In this document: positions 1-9,869 of the stretch, in pieces
How the letters are laid out: each line of letters opens with the position of its first letter
Position numbering within the stretch: the stretch's first letter is position 1
Assembly (NCBI GenBank): GCA_017476005.1
Contig: JAFVEM010000007.1
Location: forward strand, 1 to 56,682
Length of the DNA stretch: 56,682 bases
Reading direction: 5' to 3'
DNA from: Selenomonadaceae bacterium
GTDB lineage: Bacteria; Bacillota; Negativicutes; Selenomonadales; Selenomonadaceae
Made by a program: the position numbers and the translations under genes
Notes under the pieces: generated by a model
The model's database searches: none
Seen by the model: the letters and a program-made list of their open reading frames with translations, nothing else
What the model was told of the DNA's origin: nothing

Positions 1-2
1 AA

Positions 3-756
3 CGCAATAGCTATATGGATATAGTGAAATATGTGGCTATTTTCTGTGTACTGTGGGGGCATATAGTTCAGCAGACCTGTATGTTGCAGAATCCACAAGT
101 TGATTATGTATATAGAGCGATTTATACTTTTCATATGCCGTTGTTTATGGGGATATGCGGCTATTTTTTTGCCAAGTCCGGCGTTAAAATGGGCAGAAAT
201 AAATATCTGCGTCAAAACTACCAACTCGCTTAAAAGCGTTAATATTTCCAATGTTAGCCTTTGGCTTATCGGACATTGTAAACTTGCAGTGGTCATATAT
301 GTTTTAGCTTTCGTAGCGTTTGATCTAATGCCTTATCCGCCAGCTTCTTTTACGCTTAGCATGACTAAACATACTCTTGATGAGATACTGGTCGTTGACA
401 TACTAAAAACGGTTATGTCTTTATCTGGATGCTACTTGGTATTCATCGCTATTTATAAATGTCTATCTAAGTTTAAGAGGACTTTTTTGGAATGTTTGGC
501 AGCCCAACGAGGCCAGTACACTTTGGACATATATCTGTTGAATATAATTATTTTGGAAATGACAGCCGGCCCTATATACAGAAAGATCACCACAATATAT
601 GGTAGTAATTTTTTGCACGAGCACGGACTATTATTTGAAATTGTAGCTACATTCATAGTTACCTGTGTAATGATGGAAATTATTGTTACAGTAGGCCGAT
701 TGATGAATCAAAATAGATACATGGCAAAAATTTTTTTCTATCGCGATATACGCTAG
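3..756 (+). pseudogene. Acyltransferase family (acyltransferase_3-like) membrane protein, broken
   Basis: Two pieces of one membrane acyltransferase lie in different frames. The first piece runs from the window edge to 233. It contains the typical start of such proteins (a YMDIVKYVAIF segment, then GH within the first helix) and a second helix. The second piece is in another frame, from about 200 to the stop at 756, and has several hydrophobic segments and the usual basic tail. Together they give about 245 residues, whereas the family is usually 330-360, so the middle of the protein appears deleted and the frame is lost at the junction near 200-235. The true N-terminus lies before the window. 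Such enzymes O-acetylate surface glycans; this copy should be inactive. It ends immediately before tyrS. Confidence 0.6.
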
Positions 757-772
757 TAAAGGAGCGATTTGG

Positions 773-1990
773 TTGGCAAATGTTTTCGATACTCTACAGG
801 AGCGCGGTTTTATAGCGCAATGCACTGCTGAAGAGGATTTGCGTAAGCTCTTTGATAACGAGCGAGTTACTTTTTACATTGGGTTTGACCCCACGGCGGA
901 CAGTTTACACGCCGGTCATTTTATCGCCCTTATGGCCATGGCTCACATGCAACGCGCCGGGCATCGGCCTATCTGTCTGGTGGGAGGCGGCACCGGCACC
1001 GTGGGAGATCCTTCTGGGCGCACCGATATGCGGCAGATGATGACGGACGAAATTATCGCGCATAACTGCGAATGCTTTAAGAAACAGATTGCTCGTTTTA
1101 TTGATTTCAGTGATGATAAGGCCATTATGGTCAACAATGGCGATTGGCTCCGGAAGCTGAATTATATTGATCTCCTGCGAGAGGTCGGAGCCTCTTTTAC
1201 CGTTAATCGGATGCTAGCGGCAGAGTGCTACAAACAGCGGTGGGAGAAGGGCTTGACCTTCCTTGAGTTTAACTACATGATTATGCAAGCCTATGATTTC
1301 TTGGAATTGAATCGTCGTTACGGTTGCCGTCTGCAAATGGGCGGCGATGATCAGTGGTCGAACATTATCGCTGGGGTAGAGCTGTGCCGTCGGCAGCAAA
1401 GACCTGCGGTATATGGGCTGACCAATAAACTGCTTACCAAGAGCGACGGACAAAAAATGGGCAAGACCGCCGGCGGCGCGCTTTGGCTTGATGAAAACAA
1501 GACCAGTCCTTACGATTTTTATCAATATTGGCGTAACGTGGATGATGCCGACGTGGAAAAATGCTTGTCGCTCCTCACCTTCTTGCCGATGGAAGAGGTT
1601 CGCCGTCTCGGTCAGCTAAAAGACCAAGCGATTAACGAAGCCAAAGCGGTGTTGGCCTACGAAGTCACTAAGATTGTACATGGTGAGGAAGAGGCCGATA
1701 AGGCACAAAAAGCGGCTAAAGCTGTCTTTGGCGGTGGTGGCAGTGCTGAGGATATGCCTACTATAGCGTTAGAGGGCGAAGGAATAGGGAAAAAGTTGCT
1801 GGATGTCCTGACCGCTAACGGCGTGGTATCATCTAAAGGCGAAGGTCGCCGACTCATTCAACAAAACGGTATTACGTTGAACGATGCCAAAATAACCGAT
1901 GTGGATTATGTATTGCAAGAAAGCGATTTTCCGCAGGGCGCAGCTATGGTTAAGAAGGGTAAGAAGAAGTATTATAAGTTGACAGTGTGA
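773..1990 (+). CDS. tyrS: Tyrosyl-tRNA synthetase
   Basis: Class I aminoacyl-tRNA synthetase charging tRNA-Tyr in the cytoplasm; 405 residues, normal for bacterial TyrRS. The ATP-binding signature is HAGH (residues 46-49), and the KMSKS-type loop is KMGKT (228-232) following the conserved GGDDQWSNI stretch. The C-terminal 65 residues form an S4 RNA-binding domain. The start is TTG at 773, supported by an AAAGGAG ribosome site at 758-764. There is no ATG near the conserved N-terminus. The gene follows a broken acyltransferase directly, and no T-box leader is visible, so expression may depend on upstream transcription. Confidence 0.96.
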   Translation: MANVFDTLQERGFIAQCTAEEDLRKLFDNERVTFYIGFDPTADSLHAGHFIALMAMAHMQRAGHRPICLVGGGTGTVGDPSGRTDMRQMMTDEIIAHNCECFKKQIARFIDFSDDKAIMVNNGDWLRKLNYIDLLREVGASFTVNRMLAAECYKQRWEKGLTFLEFNYMIMQAYDFLELNRRYGCRLQMGGDDQWSNIIAGVELCRRQQRPAVYGLTNKLLTKSDGQKMGKTAGGALWLDENKTSPYDFYQYWRNVDDADVEKCLSLLTFLPMEEVRRLGQLKDQAINEAKAVLAYEVTKIVHGEEEADKAQKAAKAVFGGGGSAEDMPTIALEGEGIGKKLLDVLTANGVVSSKGEGRRLIQQNGITLNDAKITDVDYVLQESDFPQGAAMVKKGKKKYYKLTV

Positions 1991-2024
1991 GATATTTTTG
2001 AGCAAATAGCAAAAAGGGGGTGTC

Positions 2025-2645
2025 ATGGTGGGGGAAATTTTTACCATTGGTTATTCCGGTTTTGCGGTGGATGAATTTGTGCGTGTACTCAAAAATTATG
2101 GGGTTAACTGCGTGTTAGATGTGCGCAGTGAACCTCATTCGGAGTATTATGTTGATTACAATAGAGAGTTTATCAAACACAGATTGAAGTTGGAACGCAT
2201 CCTTTATCTTAATTTTCCGCAGGAATTTGGAGCAAAGCAAAATGACCCACGTTATTTTAGCGATGGCATTTTGGATTTTAATAAATTCGTAGTGGGGCAG
2301 CAATTTAAGCATGGGGTAGAGCGTGTTAATAACGGTCTGCAACAGGGGTATAGAATTGCGTTGATGTGCGCCGAAAAGCGGCCTGAGACTTGCCATAGAA
2401 ATATTATGGTGGCGCGATTTTTCCATACACAAGGCTATGACATAAAAAATATTCTCGCTGATGGAAATTATGCCGATCAAAAAGAAATTGAGGCGATACT
2501 GGTTGATAAATATTTTCCCGACCGTGACCAGCTTTCTCTGTTTGGCGATGTGTCTTGGGATGATATGGTGGTGCAGAGTTATGATAAGATGAATCGCGAG
2601 ATAGGTTATCATTTAGAGTCAAGCGGTGTAGGAGGCGTAGTTTGA
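2025..2645 (+). CDS. DUF488 family protein (first of pair)
   Basis: 206 residues beginning EIFTIGYSG, the usual DUF488 opening. It carries the family's C-terminal signature CAEKRPETCHR, with the paired Cys and CHR residues that look like an active or metal-binding site. The biochemical function of DUF488 is not established. It starts at an ATG preceded by an AAGGGGG ribosome site. Its stop overlaps the start of the next DUF488 gene (TTGA overlap), so the two are translationally coupled. Base composition is clearly more AT-rich than tyrS and yebC on either side, which suggests acquisition by transfer. It forms a three-gene cassette with the next two genes. Confidence 0.85.
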   Translation: MVGEIFTIGYSGFAVDEFVRVLKNYGVNCVLDVRSEPHSEYYVDYNREFIKHRLKLERILYLNFPQEFGAKQNDPRYFSDGILDFNKFVVGQQFKHGVERVNNGLQQGYRIALMCAEKRPETCHRNIMVARFFHTQGYDIKNILADGNYADQKEIEAILVDKYFPDRDQLSLFGDVSWDDMVVQSYDKMNREIGYHLESSGVGGVV

Positions 2646-3082
2646 AAAAAATATATACCATTGGTTTTACAAAAAAAACAGCGCAAGAATTTTTTTCCTT
2701 GCTGGATGAACACAAAGTCACTAAATTGGTAGATGTTAGGCTGAATAACACTTCCCAACTGGCCGCTTTTAGCAAATTCCCGGATATTGCTTTTTTCCTA
2801 GAGAAAATTTTGGGCATAACGTACTATCATGATGCCGAATTTGCTCCCACCGCTGATATTTTACAGCGTTATAAAAAAAAAGAAATTGATTGGACGCAGT
2901 ACGAAACAGAGTTTAACCGTCTCATGGAGAAGCGAGATATTTTTAAGCATATTAAGCATGAATATCCGACGGTGGATGGACTGTGCTTGTTGTGTAGCGA
3001 GCCATTGCCGGATAAATGCCATCGTCGCTTGGCGGCTGAGTTGTTTGCTAAAGTTTATCAACCGGAGATTGTGCATCTTTGA
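2642..3082 (+). CDS. DUF488 family protein (second of pair)
   Basis: 146 residues starting at TTG 2642, which overlaps the upstream stop codon (sequence TTGA). It has the same layout as its neighbour: KIYTIGFTKKTA at the N-terminus and the signature LCSEPLPDKCHRR near the C-terminus. It is shorter than the first copy (146 against 206 residues) and quite different in sequence, so the pair are divergent paralogues rather than a recent duplication and probably act together. AT-rich like the rest of the cassette. Function unknown; the Cys/CHR signature suggests a catalytic or nucleic-acid-related role, but that is inference. Confidence 0.85.
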   Translation: MKKIYTIGFTKKTAQEFFSLLDEHKVTKLVDVRLNNTSQLAAFSKFPDIAFFLEKILGITYYHDAEFAPTADILQRYKKKEIDWTQYETEFNRLMEKRDIFKHIKHEYPTVDGLCLLCSEPLPDKCHRRLAAELFAKVYQPEIVHL

Positions 3083-3097
3083 TGTGAGGAACATTAT

Positions 3098-3760
3098 ATG
3101 TACAGAGACTTGGTCATCCTAGCTAAAAGCCATAAATTGCGCAACTATTGTATGGCCGGAATCGACATAGCTACCGGAGAATGGGTGCGTCCTGTTTCCC
3201 TAGATAGGGGCAGTAAAGGAGCTGTCTTGCAAAGTGATATTAAATATGATTATGGCAGTGAGGTGCAACCGCTAGATGTGGTGCGCATAAAATTAGCGAC
3301 AAAACAAAGGAAAAATTTTATTCAGCCAGAAAACTTTTTTTACGATGCTGGTTATCGGTGGCAACGACTCGGAAGATACACTATAGCTCAAGTGCTGGAA
3401 CAATATGGCTACACCGATAGAGATTTTATTTTCTATAACAACGACCGTAAAGTTCATCCGCGAGATATGCCTCAACAAGCTCATGAATCCTTGTTATTGT
3501 TGCGCGTAAAAGTGTTGAGCGTTCGTGTGGAAATCGGGAGAAAAAAGCAAAAGAAATTTTATCTGGATATATCATATAACGATGAGCTTTATAAGCGTAT
3601 TAGCGTTAGTGACTTAAATGTTCGCCAATACTATGCCGGTTGTCCGGAGGGTACATATGATGTAAATAAAGAATCCATTGTAACCTGTAGTCTCACCAAT
3701 CCGTATAAATTCAATGGCTATTGTTATAAAATGGTGGCACAGGTGTTTAAGGTACCGTGA
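3098..3760 (+). CDS. Probable dual OB-fold protein of DUF488 cassette
   Basis: 220 residues with no signal peptide or membrane segment. It starts MYRDLVILAKSHK, then GIDIATGEWVRPVS, a pattern I associate with 'dual OB domain' proteins that often sit next to DUF488 genes; this is recollection, not a search. The sequence alternates short beta-like segments (DVVRIKLA, LLLLRVKVLSVRVE, YLDISYNDELYKRISVSDL), compatible with two small beta-barrels. It lies 15 bases after the second DUF488 gene behind a GAGGAA ribosome site, so it is the third gene of one operon. AT-rich. A nucleic-acid-binding or sensing role is plausible but unproven. Confidence 0.6.
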   Translation: MYRDLVILAKSHKLRNYCMAGIDIATGEWVRPVSLDRGSKGAVLQSDIKYDYGSEVQPLDVVRIKLATKQRKNFIQPENFFYDAGYRWQRLGRYTIAQVLEQYGYTDRDFIFYNNDRKVHPRDMPQQAHESLLLLRVKVLSVRVEIGRKKQKKFYLDISYNDELYKRISVSDLNVRQYYAGCPEGTYDVNKESIVTCSLTNPYKFNGYCYKMVAQVFKVP

Positions 3761-3787
3761 ATTCTTATAAACGGAGGTAACCAAAAT

Positions 3788-4519
3788 ATGTCGGGACATT
3801 CCAAATGGGCCAATATTAAGCGTAAAAAAGGCGCCAACGATGCTATTCGTGGCAAGATTACCACCAAAATCGGACGGGAAATTACCATAGCGGTACGCAT
3901 GGGGGGGAGCGACCCCACGGGGAACATGCGGCTGAAACTTGCTCTCACCAAGGCCAAGGCCAACAATATCCCCAAGGATAACATTAACCGCGCTATTCAA
4001 AAAGGCTTAGGCGCGTCCGAGGGGAGCAATTATGAGGAAATTACCTATGAAGGTTACGGCCCCGGTGGTTCGGCGATTATGTTGGATATTTTGACGGATA
4101 ATCGCAATCGCACTGCCGCCGATGTGCGTCACCTTTTTTCCCGTCATGGCGGCAATATGGGCGAGACGGGTTGCGTCGGTTGGATGTTTAAGCAAAAGGC
4201 AGTGTTTATTGTAGAAAAAGAGGTCTTTGACGACGAGGATGCCTTGATGGACATCGTTTTGGAGGCAGGAGCCGAGGACATGAAGGCCGATGATGATGTC
4301 TTTGAAATAACCGCCGCCCCGGAGGATTTTAATGCGGTGGAAGCCGCCTTGGGAGAAAAGGGTATCGAAATGGCCTCGGCCGAAATTACCATGGTACCCG
4401 ATAATACGGTAAAAGTTACGGGAGAGGACGCAGTGAAACTGCAAAATTTAGTGGATGCCCTCGAAGAAAACGATGATGTGCAGAACGTTTACGGCAATTA
4501 CGAAATAGACGACGAATAA
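3788..4519 (+). CDS. yebC: YebC/PmpR family protein
   Basis: 243 residues, the standard length. It starts MSGHSKWANIKRKK, diagnostic for the TACO1/YebC family, and carries the conserved GxDPTGNMRLKLALTKAKANNIPKDNI region. Members act as transcriptional regulators or, as more recently shown, as ribosome-associated factors that help translate difficult proline-rich sequences. Preceded by a strong GGAGGT ribosome site at 3773-3778. GC content returns here to the level of the core genes, marking the end of the AT-rich cassette. Confidence 0.95.
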   Translation: MSGHSKWANIKRKKGANDAIRGKITTKIGREITIAVRMGGSDPTGNMRLKLALTKAKANNIPKDNINRAIQKGLGASEGSNYEEITYEGYGPGGSAIMLDILTDNRNRTAADVRHLFSRHGGNMGETGCVGWMFKQKAVFIVEKEVFDDEDALMDIVLEAGAEDMKADDDVFEITAAPEDFNAVEAALGEKGIEMASAEITMVPDNTVKVTGEDAVKLQNLVDALEENDDVQNVYGNYEIDDE

Positions 4520-4595
4520 ACAATAAATTTATCGGCGAAGGACTTGGTGATACCGGCGACAGGTTCTTCGCCCTTGCCTAACAGGAGGCGAGTTT

Positions 4596-7514
4596 ATGCA
4601 GATAGGCGATACTATGCATGGGTTCCGTTTGTTGAAGATGCAAGATGTTCCCGAAGTCGAATCAAAGAGCTTTGAATTTTTGCATGAAAAAAGCGGCGCC
4701 AAACTTTTATATTTGCAAAACAAGGATGACAACAAAGTCTTTTCCATCGGTTTTCGTACCCCACCCACGGACGATACCGGCGTGGCGCACATCATAGAAC
4801 ACTCGGTTCTCTGCGGCTCCCGTAAGTATCCCTTGAAGGAACCCTTTGTGGAACTGGCCAAAGGCTCTCTCAACACCTTCTTGAACGCCATGACCTATCC
4901 CGACAAAACCATTTACCCCGTGGCCAGTCGCAACGAGCAGGATTTTAAGAATCTCATGGACGTGTACTTGGATGCCGTTTTTTATCCGGCTATCCATACT
5001 ACCCCGGAGATACTTATGCAGGAGGGGTGGCACTACGAAATCGAAGATGCCGCTGCACCGCTGACCTATAGCGGCGTGGTTTACAACGAAATGAAGGGGG
5101 CGCTTTCCTCGCCGGATGATTTGCTTGCCAGTCACATTATGCGCTCCCTTTATCCCGATAACGCTTACGGCTACGAGTCCGGCGGCGATCCTAAGGCTAT
5201 TCCGACCTTGACGGCAGCTAATTTTTTGGGTTTTCACCAAAAATACTACCATCCCAGTAACAGCTATATCTACCTGTACGGTGACTTGGACATAGAAGAA
5301 CGGCTGGCCTATTTGGATAGGGAATATTTGTCCGCTTTTGAGAAGATTCCCGTTTCCTCCGGCATCGAGCGACAGAAAAATTTTACCGCTATGAAACGGT
5401 TAACGGAAAGTTATCCCATTGGCGCCGAAGAGGAAACCGGGCAAAAAACCTTCCTGAGCCTAAACTGGATGGTGGGGGATGTTTTAGATGCCGAAACGAT
5501 GTTGGGTTTGGAGATACTGGAGCAAGCGCTTTTGCGCGCTCAAGCGGCGCCGCTACGCAAGGCATTGTTAGAGGCAAATTTAGGCAAGGACGTGGACTCT
5601 AATTTCGAGACCGAAATGCTTCAACCGTTCTTTAGCATAATTATCAACGGCTCTGAGGTGAACCGTAGCGAGGAGTTCTATGCCCTGACTGTGCAAGAAC
5701 TCAAGCGTCTTGCGACCGAAGGTATTGACAAACCTTTGTTGCAAAGTACGGTGAACTTGCTAGAGTTCCGTCTGCGCGAATCGGATTTCGGCACTGCGCC
5801 CAAGGGACTTATATACGGCATCCACAGCCTGAGAAGTTGGCTGTACGACGGTGATCCTACCCTGTACCTGCGCTACGAGGATAGCTTGCGGCGCCTGAAG
5901 GAAGGCATCGAGCAGGGTTATTTTGAAGGGCTTATAAAAAAATATTTGCTAGACAATACGCACTGCACGCTTCTGACGCTGCAACCGGACAGAGAAATGG
6001 CCGCCGCCGAAAGAAAGCAACTGGTCGCTGCGTTGGCCAAGAAAAAAAGCGCCATGTCGCCGGGCGACATCGAAAACATCATCGCTACCACTCGCAAGCT
6101 AAAGGAGCGCCAACAAAGTCCGGAAAGTCCCGAAGCCCTTGCCACCATTCCCCTGTTGAAACTTTCGGATCTGCGCCGGGAAGCCTATGCCCTGCCCTTG
6201 GAAGAAAGGAATATCGACGGGGTGAAAATCCTTTTCAGCGACATCGAAACGCACGGTATCGCTTATGTAAGTATGTACTTTGCCGCCGACTGCGTGGCGC
6301 AGGAGTATTTGCCCTATGTGTATCTTCTGAGCGAGCTTTTGGGCGCAGTGGATACGGAAAGCCACAGTTACAGCGAGCTGGGGGTCTTAAAGGATCTCTA
6401 CACCGGGGATATAGCCTTTGATTTGCGCGCTTATGCTAAGCAGGGGGAGCCTGATTCCTTTTTGCCTAAATTCGAGGTACATAGCAAAGCCCTGACGGAA
6501 AAGTTGCCGGAACTTTTTGCCCTGCTCCAAGAAATTTTGCAAACCGGTCTATACACCGACCCTAAGCGGCTAAGAGAACTTTTAGAAGAGACGGAGATGG
6601 ATATCGCCCTAGGGATGCAACGGTCGGCGCACAACATGGTGGCCTCGCGCCTAGCCGGAACCTTAACTCGCGCCGGACGCTACAGCGACGAGGGGATGCT
6701 CAGCTTCTACCGCTTTGTGAAAAATTTCTTGGCAAATTTCACTGAAGAGCTGGCTCGGATGCAGGAAGTTTTCGCAGAAATTTTGCCTCGGTTGTTCCGG
6801 CGCGACAATCTCCTAGTGAGTGTGACGCTGGCCGGAGCCGATTACGACGTTTTTGCTCGCGAATTTGCCTCTTTTGTAAAATCTTTGCCCGACAAAAATT
6901 TTTCCCGGCAGGAATATGCATGGTCATTACAGAAAGAAAAGGCAGGTCTCATGTCCGCGGGGCAGGTGCAGTATGTGGGTAAAGGCGCCAACTATATCAC
7001 CTTGGGCTACGAATTTAGCGGCGTCATGCGTATTGTGGAAACGGTACTCCGCTACGATTATTTCTGGACGAAAATCCGCGTGCAGGGCGGCGCTTACGGG
7101 GCGTTTGCCAATTTCCACCGCAACGGCAACGTATTTTTCGGCTCTTACCGCGACCCCAACCTCAAGGAAACCATCGCTGTTTTTGACGGAGTGGCAAAAT
7201 TCCTGCGCGAATTTGACGTTTCCGACCGAGAAATGGACAAATTCATCATTGGTACCATGAGCCACCTAGATGTACCTCTGACGCCGAAAATGAAAGGCGA
7301 GGTCGCCGCCAAATGCTATTTGCAGGGAGTTACCTACGAAGATCGACAAAAAGCCCGCGACGAAATCCTGTCGGCCAGACAAGGCGATGTAAGAAAGCTG
7401 GCCGACTTGGTAGAGGCTTGTATGCGAGCAGATTATCTCTGTGTCTTTGGCAACGAAGAAAAAATCAAGGAAAACGCCGACTGCTTCACGGTCATGGAAA
7501 ATGTCAACGATTAA
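4596..7514 (+). CDS. M16C family zinc metallopeptidase (presequence protease-like)
   Basis: 972 residues, full length for the PreP/Cym1 type of M16 peptidase. The inverted zinc motif HxxEH is His65-x-x-Glu68-His69, followed by the family-typical stretch GSLNTFLNAMTYPDKTIYP. The second half holds the catalytically silent M16 repeat and the C-terminal Arg/Tyr region (GGAYGAFANF). There is no signal peptide, so it should be cytoplasmic and degrade short peptides inside a closed chamber. Ribosome site AGGAGG sits upstream of the ATG at 4596. It is followed after 16 bases by dapA and probably co-transcribed. Confidence 0.93.
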   Translation: MQIGDTMHGFRLLKMQDVPEVESKSFEFLHEKSGAKLLYLQNKDDNKVFSIGFRTPPTDDTGVAHIIEHSVLCGSRKYPLKEPFVELAKGSLNTFLNAMTYPDKTIYPVASRNEQDFKNLMDVYLDAVFYPAIHTTPEILMQEGWHYEIEDAAAPLTYSGVVYNEMKGALSSPDDLLASHIMRSLYPDNAYGYESGGDPKAIPTLTAANFLGFHQKYYHPSNSYIYLYGDLDIEERLAYLDREYLSAFEKIPVSSGIERQKNFTAMKRLTESYPIGAEEETGQKTFLSLNWMVGDVLDAETMLGLEILEQALLRAQAAPLRKALLEANLGKDVDSNFETEMLQPFFSIIINGSEVNRSEEFYALTVQELKRLATEGIDKPLLQSTVNLLEFRLRESDFGTAPKGLIYGIHSLRSWLYDGDPTLYLRYEDSLRRLKEGIEQGYFEGLIKKYLLDNTHCTLLTLQPDREMAAAERKQLVAALAKKKSAMSPGDIENIIATTRKLKERQQSPESPEALATIPLLKLSDLRREAYALPLEERNIDGVKILFSDIETHGIAYVSMYFAADCVAQEYLPYVYLLSELLGAVDTESHSYSELGVLKDLYTGDIAFDLRAYAKQGEPDSFLPKFEVHSKALTEKLPELFALLQEILQTGLYTDPKRLRELLEETEMDIALGMQRSAHNMVASRLAGTLTRAGRYSDEGMLSFYRFVKNFLANFTEELARMQEVFAEILPRLFRRDNLLVSVTLAGADYDVFAREFASFVKSLPDKNFSRQEYAWSLQKEKAGLMSAGQVQYVGKGANYITLGYEFSGVMRIVETVLRYDYFWTKIRVQGGAYGAFANFHRNGNVFFGSYRDPNLKETIAVFDGVAKFLREFDVSDREMDKFIIGTMSHLDVPLTPKMKGEVAAKCYLQGVTYEDRQKARDEILSARQGDVRKLADLVEACMRADYLCVFGNEEKIKENADCFTVMENVND

Positions 7515-7530
7515 AATAGGGGGCAGGTAT

Positions 7531-8415
7531 ATGAAGGATCTAGTTTTTCGCGGCGCTGGCGTGGCTATTATCACGCCTTTTGACGAAGGCGGCATCAATT
7601 TTGCGGAGCTGGGACGCATTATCGAAGATCAGATAGCCGGGGGGACCGACGCCATTATTATCACCGGCACCACCGGCGAATCCGCCACCATGTCCGATGC
7701 GGAACACCGCGCCGCCATAAAATTTGCCGTGGAGCAAGTCAAGGGACGCATCCCGGTCATAGCCGGCACCGGCTCCAATGAAACTTCTTACGCCAAGGAG
7801 CTGTCCCGGTACGCCGAACAGGTGGGAGCGAACGCGCTGCTTGTGGTGACGCCTTATTACAACAAATGTACGCAAAATGGGTTGGTGGCGCATTATACAT
7901 CCATCGCCGACAGCGTAAACATTCCCCTGATTCTTTACGCTGTCCCTTCCCGTACCGGGGTGAGCATTAAAACCGAGACCTACGCTAAACTGGCGAGGCA
8001 TCCGCGCATTGTAGCCGTGAAGGAAGCCAGCGGTGATTTGTCCGCTATTCTGCGTTTGCGTCATGCTTGCGGCGATGAGCTGGCGGTATATTCCGGCAAC
8101 GACGATCAGATTGTGCCGATTCTTTCCCTCGGAGGGCAAGGCGTGATTTCGGTACTGTCTAACGTGGCGCCTAAAGCAACCCACGATATTTGCCAGCTTT
8201 ATTTCGACGGAAAAGTCAGCGAGGCGGCGAAACTCCAAATAGCTTATGCGGACTTAATCGACGCCCTTTTCTGCGAAGTAAATCCTATCCCGGTGAAAAC
8301 CGCCATGGGACTTATGGGCTACAAGGTGGGCAATCTCCGAATGCCCTTGTCTCCCATGGAAGCAAAAAATGAGGCCGTCCTCAGGACGGCACTACAGCAA
8401 CACGGATTGTTATAA
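7531..8415 (+). CDS. dapA: 4-hydroxy-tetrahydrodipicolinate synthase
   Basis: 294 residues. Condenses pyruvate with aspartate semialdehyde in the lysine/diaminopimelate pathway. The Schiff-base lysine is Lys164 (VAVKEASGD), the catalytic tyrosine is Tyr136, and the TTGE motif lies at 47-50. Arg141 in PSRTG matches the residue that binds the aspartate semialdehyde carboxylate and argues for DapA over N-acetylneuraminate lyase. I chose ATG 7531 because the conserved N-terminus begins there and a GGGGGCAGG ribosome site precedes it; longer frames read into the upstream gene. No other lysine-pathway genes are adjacent. Confidence 0.93.
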   Translation: MKDLVFRGAGVAIITPFDEGGINFAELGRIIEDQIAGGTDAIIITGTTGESATMSDAEHRAAIKFAVEQVKGRIPVIAGTGSNETSYAKELSRYAEQVGANALLVVTPYYNKCTQNGLVAHYTSIADSVNIPLILYAVPSRTGVSIKTETYAKLARHPRIVAVKEASGDLSAILRLRHACGDELAVYSGNDDQIVPILSLGGQGVISVLSNVAPKATHDICQLYFDGKVSEAAKLQIAYADLIDALFCEVNPIPVKTAMGLMGYKVGNLRMPLSPMEAKNEAVLRTALQQHGLL

Positions 8416-8431
8416 ACAGAGGTGAGTGAAA

Positions 8432-9868
8432 ATGGTTACTTTTTTGGTGGCGTTGTGCGCCCTGATCTTAGGATTCCTCATCTACGGCAAAATTGTGGAT
8501 ACGGTGTTCGGCCCGACGAACCGACCGACCCCTGCCTTGCGTTACAATGACGGCGTAGATTACATTCCCCTGCCTACTTGGAAAGTCTTTATGATTCAAC
8601 TTTTAAATATTGCAGGACTTGGCCCGATTTTCGGCGCTTTGGGCGGCGCTCTGTGGGGGCCGAGCGTGTATTTGTGGATTGTCCTCGGCACAATCTTCGC
8701 CGGCGGTGTTCACGACTATTTGTCCGGCATGATTTCTCTCAGGGAGGACGGCAAGAGCATCTCGGAAGTAGTGGGTAAGTACATGGGATCTACCATGCTC
8801 TTCATCATGCGAATTTTCTCCGTGGTACTCTTGGTACTGGTGGGAACCGTGTTTATGACGGGACCGGCGGGACTTCTGGCTAAACTCACCGGGGTGGCGG
8901 TTACCTACGTTTTGCCCTGCGTTTTGCTGTATTATTTCCTCGCTACTCTTTTGCCTGTTGATACCATTATCGCACGTTTCTATCCTCTCTTTGGCGCCTG
9001 CCTTATTATTATGGCGCTGGGCATCATGGGCGGTATGCTTTTAGGCGTAGGCGGCCACACCATGCCGGAAATGCAGCTGGCGAATTTGCATCCTCAAGGA
9101 GATAAGATGCCCATTTGGCCGCTGATGTTTATTACCGTGGCTTGCGGCGCCATTTCCGGGTTCCATTCCACCCAGTCCCCCATCATGTCTCGTTGCTTAA
9201 AAGACGAACACTTGGGACGTCCCGTATTTTACGGCGCTATGGTGGCGGAAGGAATTATCGCCCTCATTTGGGCAGCGGCCGGGGTTACTTTCTACGACAG
9301 CACCGGGGGGCTGGCGGCGGCAATGAAAGCCGGCGGCGCCGGAACGGTGGTCTATGATATTTGCGTGGGCTTCCTTGGCGGTAGCGGCGTTGGCGGTTAC
9401 ATCGGCGCCACTTTGGCCATGCTGGGGGTTATAGCTTGTCCCATTACCTCCGGGGATACTGCTTTCCGTTCGGCTAGGCTTACTCTCGCCGATTGGTTTG
9501 GGGTTGAGCAAGGCAAGGCCACCAAGCGTCTTGTGTTCGCGGTGCCGCTTCTCGCTATCGGCGGCATTTTATCCCAGATGGACTTTAACATCATTTGGCG
9601 TTATTTCTCTTGGACTAACCAGACCTTGGCCATGATTGTTTTGTGGACGGGAGCGGTTTATCTCTATCGCACCAAAGTGGGCAGCAAAGCCTATCTTATT
9701 CCCATGATACCGGCTACCTTTATGGCGGCGGTGACTTCCACTTACATTTTGCAAGCCCCCGAAGGGTTTCAACTGGCCACCGGCATTACTTATCCCGTGG
9801 GGATTGTCTTTGCCTTTGTTTGCCTCGCTCTTTATCTCAAGAGTACCGTCATGAACAAGACTTTATAA
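8432..9868 (+). CDS. cstA: CstA-family pyruvate/peptide transporter
   Basis: 478 residues and mostly hydrophobic, with about a dozen or more membrane helices. It contains the CstA signatures GPIFGALGGALWGP, GGVHDYLSG and SGFHSTQSP. This is the short (about 480 residue) form common in anaerobic Bacillota; the E. coli protein is about 700. CstA and BtsT proteins import pyruvate and have been linked to peptide uptake. ATG 8432 is preferred over GTG 8426 because GAGGTGA at 8419-8425 is then correctly spaced. It sits 16 bases after dapA and one base before the MutS-like gene, indicating one operon. Confidence 0.9.
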   Translation: MVTFLVALCALILGFLIYGKIVDTVFGPTNRPTPALRYNDGVDYIPLPTWKVFMIQLLNIAGLGPIFGALGGALWGPSVYLWIVLGTIFAGGVHDYLSGMISLREDGKSISEVVGKYMGSTMLFIMRIFSVVLLVLVGTVFMTGPAGLLAKLTGVAVTYVLPCVLLYYFLATLLPVDTIIARFYPLFGACLIIMALGIMGGMLLGVGGHTMPEMQLANLHPQGDKMPIWPLMFITVACGAISGFHSTQSPIMSRCLKDEHLGRPVFYGAMVAEGIIALIWAAAGVTFYDSTGGLAAAMKAGGAGTVVYDICVGFLGGSGVGGYIGATLAMLGVIACPITSGDTAFRSARLTLADWFGVEQGKATKRLVFAVPLLAIGGILSQMDFNIIWRYFSWTNQTLAMIVLWTGAVYLYRTKVGSKAYLIPMIPATFMAAVTSTYILQAPEGFQLATGITYPVGIVFAFVCLALYLKSTVMNKTL

Positions 9869-9869
9869 C

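Noticed and set aside
100..756. A separate 218-residue membrane protein gene
   Set aside because: Its first ~35 codons overlap, out of frame, a better acyltransferase N-terminus, and the rest reads as the C-terminal half of that same family, so it is part of a pseudogene.
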